Source: Intestinimonas sp. (lineage in GTDB: Bacteria > Bacillota > Clostridia > Oscillospirales > Oscillospiraceae). From it: a DNA stretch of 64,000 nt. The notes beneath the pieces were generated by a model. It was given only the letters and a program-made list of their open reading frames with translations. It searched no databases and was not told where the DNA came from. Shown here piece after piece: positions 58,418 through 64,000 of the stretch. Both the position numbers and the translations under genes were made by a program. Location of the stretch: NCBI GenBank assembly GCA_022653075.1, contig JALCSB010000002.1:62001-126000 (forward strand). Reading direction: 5' to 3'. How positions within the stretch are numbered: position 1 is the first letter of the stretch; each line of letters starts with the position of its first letter.

Positions 58418-59116
58418 ATGAAATGTCCGAAATGTGGGACGGAATTCACCGGAAACTTTTGTCCAAACTGTGCGGAGCCTGCCCCAGGAAATGTCTCCGT
58501 CAAGGTGAAGAAAAAGAAACCTATTTTTAAGAAATGGTGGTTCTGGGTTATTGTCGCCATAATTGTTATTGGAGCAATTGGGTCACAGGATGGCGGGGAT
58601 AAAGATTCTGCTGGTACGGCACCAACGCCAACGCAGTCACAAACTGCGGTGCCAAGTCAGACCACAGATGCCTCTCAATCAAACGGGACCACAGGTCAGA
58701 TGAACGCCCTTGCGGCCGCAAAGACTTATTTAGATTATGCCGCGTTTTCGCATGACGGTCTGATCTCACAGCTGGAGTACGAAAAATACTCAGCAGAAGA
58801 CGCTACCTACGCCGCAGATAACTGCGGAGCCGATTGGAACGAACAGGCTCTGGCATCCGCAAAAAACTATTTAAACAATTCAGCCTTTTCGTATAGCGGG
58901 CTTATCACTCAACTGGAGTATGAAAAGTTTACAACAGAGCAGGCGACTTATGGAGCAGACAATTGTGGAGCGGATTGGGATGAACAGGCAGCAAAATCCG
59001 CAAAAAACTATTTAAGCATATCTTCGTTTTCAAAGGATGGTCTCATTAGTCAATTGGAATACGAGGGGTTCACGAGCGAGCAGGCAGCGCACGGAGCGGC
59101 AGCAAATGGGTATTAA
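58418..59116 (+). CDS. Zinc-ribbon, TM and triple-Ltp protein, superinfection exclusion candidate
   Basis: A 232-residue lysogenic-module protein. N-terminal zinc ribbon CPKCGTEFTGNFCPNCAEP (3-21), one membrane helix (WWFWVIVAIIVIGAIG, about 44-60), a Thr/Gln/Ser linker, then three Ltp (PF07553-type) repeats of about 44 residues: AKTYLDYAAFSHDGLISQLE Y, AKNYLNNSAFSYSGLITQLE Y, AKNYLSISSFSKDGLISQLE Y, each followed by E..T..A..gAdNCGADW. Ltp of phage TP-J34 blocks DNA injection of other phages. GGAGG precedes the start. Confidence 0.88.
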   Translation: MKCPKCGTEFTGNFCPNCAEPAPGNVSVKVKKKKPIFKKWWFWVIVAIIVIGAIGSQDGGDKDSAGTAPTPTQSQTAVPSQTTDASQSNGTTGQMNALAAAKTYLDYAAFSHDGLISQLEYEKYSAEDATYAADNCGADWNEQALASAKNYLNNSAFSYSGLITQLEYEKFTTEQATYGADNCGADWDEQAAKSAKNYLSISSFSKDGLISQLEYEGFTSEQAAHGAAANGY

Positions 59117-59128
59117 GCGATAAAAATA

Positions 59129-59148
59129 GCCCGCTCGATGGAGCGGGC
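59129..59148. terminator. GC-rich hairpin after the Ltp gene
   Basis: GCCCGCTC / GAGCGGGC stem with a GATG loop but no T-run; a weak terminator or RNA-stability hairpin. Confidence 0.4.
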
Positions 59149-59200
59149 ACAATGAAACTCTGCCGTTGGTTGCAGTAAAAAATATTCAGGGGGTATTATT

Positions 59201-59692
59201 ATGAAACGAGTTGGTTTGTTGCTTTCTGCGTTCTTGATTATTTCAACGCTGGCTGCTTGTTCTTCTGGCGGCTCTGGGTCCAATGTTTCCACGGCGCCCG
59301 ATACTCCCACGCCGTCAACAAGCAGCCAGGAAACTGGCTCAAGTCCCGTCGTGGCTTCATCGGCTGACCCTGTGGCCACGGAGAAAACAAAATTTGAGCA
59401 ATTCGAGGCTGGTCTGGACGAATTGGGGATCACCTACGAAAAGGTGGCAGTGGATGCTGATATGGTCGGTGCCCAGCAGGGCACGAAATACAAACTTAGT
59501 GACGGAAATGTGGAACTTTATAAATTTGACACCAGCACAGATGCCTATAATACGGCTTCAAAAAATAAGGCAATTACTTTGCAAGGGTTTGGCGATTTCC
59601 CCGCCGAATTTAATAATGACATGGCCCTTGTCTTTGATGATGAAGTATCCAGCAAGGCCGATATTCAAAACCTATTTAGCACTCTTTCATAA
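59201..59692 (+). CDS. Lipoprotein in the lysogeny operon, unknown function
   Basis: A 163-residue protein with a lipoprotein signal peptide: KR at the start, hydrophobic VGLLLSAFLIISTLAAC with lipobox LAAC (Cys20), then a Ser/Thr/Pro-rich tether and a folded domain (FEQFEAGLDELGITYEKVAV, TKYKLSDGNVELYKFDTSTD). Expressed from a gene set active in lysogens (between Ltp and int), so it probably alters the surface of the lysogen. No family recognised. Confidence 0.75.
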   Translation: MKRVGLLLSAFLIISTLAACSSGGSGSNVSTAPDTPTPSTSSQETGSSPVVASSADPVATEKTKFEQFEAGLDELGITYEKVAVDADMVGAQQGTKYKLSDGNVELYKFDTSTDAYNTASKNKAITLQGFGDFPAEFNNDMALVFDDEVSSKADIQNLFSTLS

Positions 59693-59705
59693 ATAAATGA
59701 TCTGT

Positions 59706-59737
59706 AAAAAGGCCCGCCGGAATGGGCGGGCTTTTTT
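59706..59737 (+). terminator. Terminator before the integrase gene
   Basis: GGCCCGCC / GGGCGGGCC-like stem with GGAAT loop followed by TTTTTT. Confidence 0.8.
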
Positions 59738-59779
59738 GTACTATATGGTTGGCAAGTCTGGAGAAAGGGGGTGTTTTCG

Positions 59780-60976
59780 TTGGCTCGACCTAAAAAACCA
59801 ACCTATGAATTTGTAGCAAGCCGAAATGAATACCGCAAGCGTGTCAAAGGGCCGGACGGGAAATATGTGGCGCTCTATGCCCAGACCCCGGATGAGCTGA
59901 CCGAAAAAATCGCCAGTGTCCAGTTTCAAATTGATGAGGCTATTTACCGGCGCGAAAACCCAACCGTGAAAGATTACGCCGAAAAATGGCTCACCATGCA
60001 TGGGGCGCATATCCGCACCACGACGCTGGCTGACTACACGTCAAAGGTCAAGAATTATATCATAGCTCCGCTGGGTGAAAAGTATATGGTTGATATTACC
60101 CCGGACGACATAAACATGGCGATCTCTAAAGCTACAGCACAGTCCGCGTCAATTTATCGTGGTGTCCAGATGCTTTATAAAATGATTTTTACGGCCGCCC
60201 TGAAAAGCCACGTTATAGATGAAATGCCGTGTGAAGATTTGAACCCAAAAGGCGGAAAGCCTGCCGAAGAAAAAAAGGCACTCACCGGGGAACAGGTTAA
60301 AACCTTACTTGATGCAATTCGTGGATTGCCACCCTATCCGTTTATCATGCTATGCCTTTACGCTGGCCTCCGAAGGGAGGAGGCGCTGGCCTTGCAATGG
60401 GACAGCGTATTTCTTGATGGCGCCGCGCCCCATATCACTGTTTGCAGGGCGTGGCACACGGAACACAACCGGCCCGTTGTACTAACCGAACTCAAAACCA
60501 AAGCGGCAAAGCGAACGATTCCAATTCCTCCCCAGCTGGTCGAATGTCTACAGGCGGTCAAAAATTCATCAACGGATGATTATGTGATCGCTGCCAGCAC
60601 CGGCGGCCCACTATCCGGCACACAATGGGCACGGCTCTGGAAATATGTCACTGTCCGCAGCACAAAGGAGCGAAGCTATACCCGCTATGTTAATGGCCAA
60701 AAAATAAAGCATACCGTGACCCCGGTTCTAGGGGAAAGCGCATCCCATAATCGGAATGTAGTTTACAGCATGGACTTTCATGTGACGCCCCACCAACTGC
60801 GGCACACTTATATTACAAATTTGCTGCTGGCCGGTGTCGATGTTAAAACGGTCCAGGTGCTTGCTGGGCACGAACATGCAAAGATCACCTTGGATATTTA
60901 CGCCCACTTGACCTATAACCAGCCCAAAGACTTAATTGCAAAAGTTACCGGTGCATTTGCAAACAATCCAAAATGA
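59780..60976 (+). CDS. int: Phage integrase, tyrosine recombinase
   Basis: A 398-residue recombinase; TTG at 59780 lies 8 bases behind GGGGG and gives MARPKKPTYEF, preferred over an upstream GTG at 59771. Domains: AP2-like arm-binding N terminus (YEFVASRNEYRKRVKGPDGK), SAM-like core-binding domain (TVKDYAEKWLTMHGAHIRTT) and catalytic domain with CLYAGLRREEALALQWD (first Arg), HQLRHTYITNLL (HxxR), GHEHAKITLDIYAHL (His and nucleophile Tyr). It sits next to attR; the gene's right end is 68 bases from the attachment core. Confidence 0.94.
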   Translation: MARPKKPTYEFVASRNEYRKRVKGPDGKYVALYAQTPDELTEKIASVQFQIDEAIYRRENPTVKDYAEKWLTMHGAHIRTTTLADYTSKVKNYIIAPLGEKYMVDITPDDINMAISKATAQSASIYRGVQMLYKMIFTAALKSHVIDEMPCEDLNPKGGKPAEEKKALTGEQVKTLLDAIRGLPPYPFIMLCLYAGLRREEALALQWDSVFLDGAAPHITVCRAWHTEHNRPVVLTELKTKAAKRTIPIPPQLVECLQAVKNSSTDDYVIAASTGGPLSGTQWARLWKYVTVRSTKERSYTRYVNGQKIKHTVTPVLGESASHNRNVVYSMDFHVTPHQLRHTYITNLLLAGVDVKTVQVLAGHEHAKITLDIYAHLTYNQPKDLIAKVTGAFANNPK

Positions 60977-60995
60977 GGTTCATTTTGAGGTGCAT
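60974..60995. repeat. Two integrase arm-type repeats on the integrase side of attR
   Basis: TGAGGTTCATTT (60974) and TGAGGTGCAT (60986), overlapping the end of int, same motif as the four copies beside attL. Confidence 0.55.
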
Positions 60996-61044
60996 ATTTT
61001 AAAAAGGTATCTGTAACCATTGAAAATAAAGGATTTATTTTCGT

Positions 61045-61093
61045 AGAACGCAAGAAGTACGGCCTGAAAGCCGCACGCCGCGCGCCCCAGTTC
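61045..61093. other. Prophage attachment site attR
   Basis: Identical over 49 bases to 19181-19229. The right side continues as the displaced original rpsI 3' end (stop at 61103-61105) and its terminator. Confidence 0.92.
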
Positions 61094-61105
61094 AGCAAGC
61101 GCTGA
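61045..61105 (+). pseudogene. rpsI: Displaced 3' end of rpsI
   Basis: Encodes [22 protein letters not shown], same protein end as the intact gene but with AGC for serine in place of TCC and no 5' part. This is the chromosomal end separated from rpsI by phage integration. Confidence 0.85.
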
Positions 61106-61471
61106 TTTTTCAAGGAATCCTTGGAGCCTCACGGTTCCAGGGATTTTTCTTTTAATAAAGTCTGACCAAGTACAGCACTAAAAAACAAAAAATATTGAGG
61201 TTCATTTTGAGGTTCAAAAAGGGGCACGTTTTTCAACAAACGTGGAGTCCGCCTTGAGCGCCACAGTCGAAAAAACTCTCAAACATTCAATTCCGCTGCT
61301 GCGGAGACAAAAAATACCCGGACTGCCTGATCTATGCCGCGCACGCTTTGAAGTAGCCCCGCCGGAGGCTTGAATCCGGCGGAAACTCTGGGGTTGTATG
61401 CTGGTTTTATGGGTACACTTTCTACAGTACTTTCACGGCCCGTAAAAATCAGAGGAGCAGGAGTTTTGATC

Positions 61472-61900
61472 ATGGGGAAAAAGGACACTATCGCCAAGGT
61501 GCTCGCTGTTGTAGGAACGGTGCTTTTATGGATCCCGATCCTATTTACAATCCTCACTTCGGCTGTTGGTACGATTCTGAGCAAAGTGTTCCGTATGGAT
61601 TACCTGATGCCTGCCGAACTTTTTCCTGTTGTCCTGATCGGCTCGATTCTGCTGTTCCTTGCCGCCCGACGCTCTCGGATCCATGACGAGTTGGTGGGGT
61701 GGAGTACAATTGTCATGTTTGCGTTTTTGTTCGGCGGGCAGGCTTTGGCCGTAATCACGGGCCTTGCCTCTGGTGAAACGGAAGCTGCCGGTCTTCCCTG
61801 GGCTCTGGTTGTGGGGGCGCTCGTACTCTATTCCGCCCTGCTCATCGAGCTTTGTATCGTAGGTACCGTCATAGTGAAAAAGCTGCTGTCAAAAGGGTAA
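61472..61900 (+). CDS. Hypothetical four-helix membrane protein
   Basis: A 142-residue protein from ATG 61472 (GAGGAGCAGGAG upstream; the frame is open to 61370). Four membrane segments: LAVVGTVLLWIPILFTILTS, LFPVVLIGSILLFLA, TIVMFAFLFGGQALAVITGL and ALVVGALVLYSALLIELCIV. Alternating charged ends (GKKDTIAK, KKLLSKG). No family recognised; lies in the scar region beside the prophage. Confidence 0.7.
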   Translation: MGKKDTIAKVLAVVGTVLLWIPILFTILTSAVGTILSKVFRMDYLMPAELFPVVLIGSILLFLAARRSRIHDELVGWSTIVMFAFLFGGQALAVITGLASGETEAAGLPWALVVGALVLYSALLIELCIVGTVIVKKLLSKG

Positions 61901-62307
61901 CGCCGACAGAAACGATACAGCCTGAATTATCCCCCACCGCCCGGCCGCTCTGGACGATGGGGGTTACTTATGCGTATCTTTCTCTTTGATTTTGTTCCAT
62001 TTAGTGGTATTATAGGGGAAAATAGAAGAAGTTGCGGCTATTAAAAAAGAAATGCCGCACCATGCCCTATCATAACTTATCCTTAAATATGAAAAGACGT
62101 CATAATGAAGATTCAATATTGGCTAATACTGGTAGTGTTATTCATTGAAAAGATTTTGCCTGTTTATTATAGGAATAATTGCCGCCTTTGTATGGGCGAA
62201 TCTCTCTCTATGGAAAAAGTGGGGGAAAGAACGCAAAGAGCATTGAGCATGATATATTTAATTTGTTTTCATGCCGGAGGCCCATGAGACGAAGGAGGAA
62301 ATCTTAT
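61901..62307. other. Intergenic region with hairpin and a copy of the SIR2-gene upstream segment
   Basis: CCCCCACCG / CGATGGGGG hairpin (61931-61967) then TTCCATTTAGTGGTATTATAG (segment 61987-62042), matching 20535-20590 upstream of the prophage SIR2 gene. One possible tiny gene (62145-62246) lies within. The rest is AT-rich and holds nothing recognisable. Confidence 0.55.
62145..62246 (+). CDS. Possible 33-residue membrane peptide
   Basis: From TTG 62145: one hydrophobic helix (FCLFIIGIIAAFVWANLSLW) and a basic tail KKWGKERKEH. Weak ribosome binding site; a competing frame exists, so tentative. Confidence 0.3.
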   Translation: MKRFCLFIIGIIAAFVWANLSLWKKWGKERKEH

Positions 62308-62532
62308 ATGAAATGTCCCTTTTGTGGTGAGGAAATGGAATCTGGAATGATAATTACAATGAGAGATATAGGCTTCGCTTGGATTCCTGAAGGAAAAAAG
62401 TTGCCGTTAGTTCCGCTCGTGGGGCTTAAAAAAATGGGTGGAATGTTGTTGGGAGAATCAACTGGGTTTACACGTGCAAAACTAGATTTTAATATCTGTA
62501 AAAAATGCAACAAAGGAATTAGCAGCTTGTAA
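62308..62532 (+). CDS. Zinc-ribbon protein, DUF6487-like
   Basis: A 74-residue protein from ATG 62308 (GAAGGAGGAAATC upstream): CPFCGEEMESGMIIT and, at the end, ICKKCNKGI form a four-cysteine ribbon around an AWIPEGKK core. Closely fits the DUF6487 pattern of small Firmicute proteins. Function unknown. Confidence 0.75.
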   Translation: MKCPFCGEEMESGMIITMRDIGFAWIPEGKKLPLVPLVGLKKMGGMLLGESTGFTRAKLDFNICKKCNKGISSL

Positions 62533-62668
62533 TCCGTGCGGCAATGTTGTTGTGGAGCAGCAAGCAGCTGCTGATGATGAAATCATGAAGCATAAGCAGC
62601 TGCTGGATAATGGTATCATCACCGGGGAAGAGTTCCGAACAAAGAAAAAACAACCGCTCGGTCTGTAA
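62529..62668 (+). pseudogene. Decayed SHOCT-domain protein fragment
   Basis: In a frame shifted from the DUF6487-like gene, CNPCGNVVVEQQAAADDEIM then KHKQLLDNGIITGEEFRTKK KQPLGL-stop. The end is a textbook SHOCT domain ('LLD.GIIT.EEF..KK..LLGL'), but no start codon precedes it. Probably the carboxyl end of a lost gene, fused out of frame to the neighbour. Confidence 0.6.
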
Positions 62669-62730
62669 CTTAATAGAAAAACAGCCCCTCGAAAAGCTAT
62701 CCATCAAAAAGGCGGTATTTCCAAAAATGA

Positions 62731-62767
62731 ATGGGCGCGGCGTTTCTTTTCAAAACGCCGCGCCCAT
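62731..62767. terminator. Bidirectional terminator after the SLH protein gene
   Basis: Perfect 15-base stem ATGGGCGCGGCGTTT / AAACGCCGCGCCCAT; on the minus strand followed by CATTCATTTTTGG, on the plus strand by CGATTTTAG. Confidence 0.85.
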
Positions 62768-62772
62768 CGATT

Positions 62773-64000
62773 TTAGTTCAGCATGGTTTTGCAGAAGCGC
62801 ATGAGTATCTCCGCAACCTCCCCCCTTGAAGCAATCCCGCATGGAGAAAGCGTGGTCTCACCGGTTCCCTTGAGAAGCCCGGCGGCATTGGCCCACCGCA
62901 CGGCGGAGAGCGCCCAGTCGGAGATCTGACCCGCGTCGTCATAGCCGCTCAGGTCCACGGCGCTCCCCCCTGTGTCACGGCCCAGATACGCCATAAAGCG
63001 GTAGAGAATCACGGCTATCTGTTCTCTGGTCACAGAATCGCCGACGCCAAAGCTGCCGTCGCCATATCCCCCTACAATGTCGTTCTGGCCAGCCCAGAGT
63101 ACCGCGTCGGTATACCACTGGCCCTCCCCCTCATCGGAAAAACCGTCTGTGATGCTGGCCTTGGGGGTCCCGGTCGCGCGGTAGAGTACTGTGACCAGCA
63201 TGGCGCGGGTCATGTCGGCATTCGGGCAGAACTGTCCGTCTCCAGCGCCGCTCATAAGTCCCTGCTCCGTCACATAGGATACCGCCTCGGCATACCAGGC
63301 GTCACCGGACACATCGGAAAATACGGACTGGCCGGTCTTGCCGGGCTGCGCCGTGCCGTCGGTTGCTGTGCTGTCAGCGTTTTTTTCGCTGGAACTTTCG
63401 CCACCGGAATTTTCTCCTTCAGAGGAGGGATTTATATCCGCCGCGTCCAGCCACTTGCTCCAGGTACTGCTATCTCCCAGCGTTCCATTTTTATAGTCCT
63501 CCACCTCATAGCGGCAATCATCTACATAATGGAAAACCACCATGTCCCCGTCGGACAGAATATAGTTGGACAACCCCACATTGGGATGCGCCCCGTTTAC
63601 AGTATACATCCAGCCGGACCAAGGCCCGTTGGTAAATTCGTTCAGCGCGTATCCATCTAAAGCATCCGGAGCATAGATGGTGGAAATATAGTTGTCTTCC
63701 AGTCCTATGGCGGTGAGATCCATCCGGTCCAGCGCCTCCTGGAACAGATCGGCCACCGTGTCACCGTTGTCCATGGAATAAGAGCTGGTTTTGATCCATG
63801 TCACATATTCGCTGCCCTTCCAACCCCCATCGGACAGATCAACATCGCCGCTGGACTTGGTACTGCCCACCAGACGGAAGGTAACCCGGATACTGTCGCC
63901 GGAAGAGGTTCCGCCCCCTGTGGAAGATTTCTTTGTGACCTCTACCTTATAATAAGCAGTATATGTACCGCCGGAAGAAGAAACCGTAAAGGTAACGCCA
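62773..64000 (-). CDS. Surface protein with DUF4430 domain and three SLH repeats (5' end outside window)
   Basis: The frame is open to the window edge (about 409 codons seen). From the visible N-terminal side: a Ser/Gly-rich segment, a DUF4430-like domain (MDLTAIGLEDNYISTIYAPD, WSGWMYTVNGAHPNVGLSNY), a Ser/Glu linker, and three S-layer homology repeats: FSDVSGDAWYAEAVSYVTEQ G, FSDEGEGQWYTDAVLWAGQN D, YDDAGQISDWALSAVRWANA. SLH repeats anchor proteins to secondary cell-wall polymers; DUF4430 is often in cobalamin- or ligand-binding and adhesin proteins. Confidence 0.9.
   Translation of the reverse strand, partial: GVTFTVSSSGGTYTAYYKVEVTKKSSTGGGTSSGDSIRVTFRLVGSTKSSGDVDLSDGGWKGSEYVTWIKTSSYSMDNGDTVADLFQEALDRMDLTAIGLEDNYISTIYAPDALDGYALNEFTNGPWSGWMYTVNGAHPNVGLSNYILSDGDMVVFHYVDDCRYEVEDYKNGTLGDSSTWSKWLDAADINPSSEGENSGGESSSEKNADSTATDGTAQPGKTGQSVFSDVSGDAWYAEAVSYVTEQGLMSGAGDGQFCPNADMTRAMLVTVLYRATGTPKASITDGFSDEGEGQWYTDAVLWAGQNDIVGGYGDGSFGVGDSVTREQIAVILYRFMAYLGRDTGGSAVDLSGYDDAGQISDWALSAVRWANAAGLLKGTGETTLSPCGIASRGEVAEILMRFCKTMLN

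Larger units (their letters stand above)
60977..61471. other. attR flank: displaced rpsI end, terminator and duplicated arm repeats
   Basis: After attR the sequence up to about 61225 resembles the phage P' side (19230-19395), including AATAAAGT-TGACCAAGTACAGC and two TGAGGTTCA repeats (61196, 61208). From 61226 to 61471 there is no gene and little structure; a GCCCCGCCGGAGGC-rich patch lies at 61350-61380. Confidence 0.6.

Overview
The window suggests a chromosome segment of a GC-rich, anaerobic, low-oxygen-adapted Firmicute (Clostridia, probably an Oscillospirales-type gut organism). This is inferred from an adenosylcobalamin-dependent ribonucleotide reductase, a reverse rubrerythrin, DegV, a Firmicute-style infC-rpmI-rplT operon with an L20-type leader, strong AGGAGG ribosome binding sites and an SLH-domain surface protein. 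About 19 kb of core chromosome is interrupted by one complete-looking prophage of about 41.9 kb (19181-61093), followed by about 3 kb of scarred chromosome.

Region 1 (1-19241, host core): the tail end of a cysteine desulfurase, a MATE exporter, exonuclease III with MurC, CCA-adding enzyme, a TetR regulator divergent from DegV, a phosphopantetheinyl transferase, the infC-rpmI-rplT operon (infC probably starts at a rare ATC codon, behind a promoter, leader and attenuator), a stand-alone TSCPD protein next to NrdJ (which carries the same domain), reverse rubrerythrin under a Fur/PerR-like palindrome, a CbxX-type AAA ATPase, a zinc-ribbon/Big2 membrane protein, UDP-galactopyranose mutase with a family 2 glycosyltransferase, a TtcA-like tRNA thiolase, and rplM-rpsI.

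Region 2 (19181-61093, prophage): integration is into the 3' end of rpsI. The phage supplies a replacement 3' end in which one serine codon is changed synonymously (TCC against AGC). Next to attL lies a cargo block: an XRE regulator, two tiny membrane peptides, a small protein, and an 872-residue SIR2 plus P-loop protein that looks like a prophage-borne antiphage effector (Avs5/SIR2-STAND type). Leftward-transcribed late genes follow, listed here from left to right: lysis genes, host-recognition proteins, a P2-like contractile tail and baseplate (I, J, W, U, V, D, X, tape measure, frameshifted E/E', tube, sheath), then a lambda-like head and packaging module (gpZ-like, DUF2190, capsid, protease, portal, gpW, terminase). 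An AT-rich HNH/AP2 homing endonuclease sits between gpW and the terminase. The early leftward operon (48376-57608) carries a HUH-type replication initiator, PcfJ/PcfK-like proteins, DUF3102, DUF1064, ASCH and AbrB-like proteins. It is separated by a three-operator divergent promoter switch from the rightward lysogeny operon: CI-like repressor, a zinc-ribbon/TM/Ltp superinfection-exclusion candidate, a lipoprotein and a tyrosine integrase.

Region 3 (61045-64000): attR with the original rpsI 3' end, then DNA that repeats the phage P' arm sites and the promoter-like segment upstream of the SIR2 gene. I read this as a scar of an earlier related integration. It holds a small membrane protein, a DUF6487-like zinc-ribbon protein, a decayed SHOCT-domain fragment, and the 3' end of a DUF4430/SLH surface protein that runs off the window. 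No tRNA, rRNA, CRISPR array, insertion sequence or reverse transcriptase was seen.
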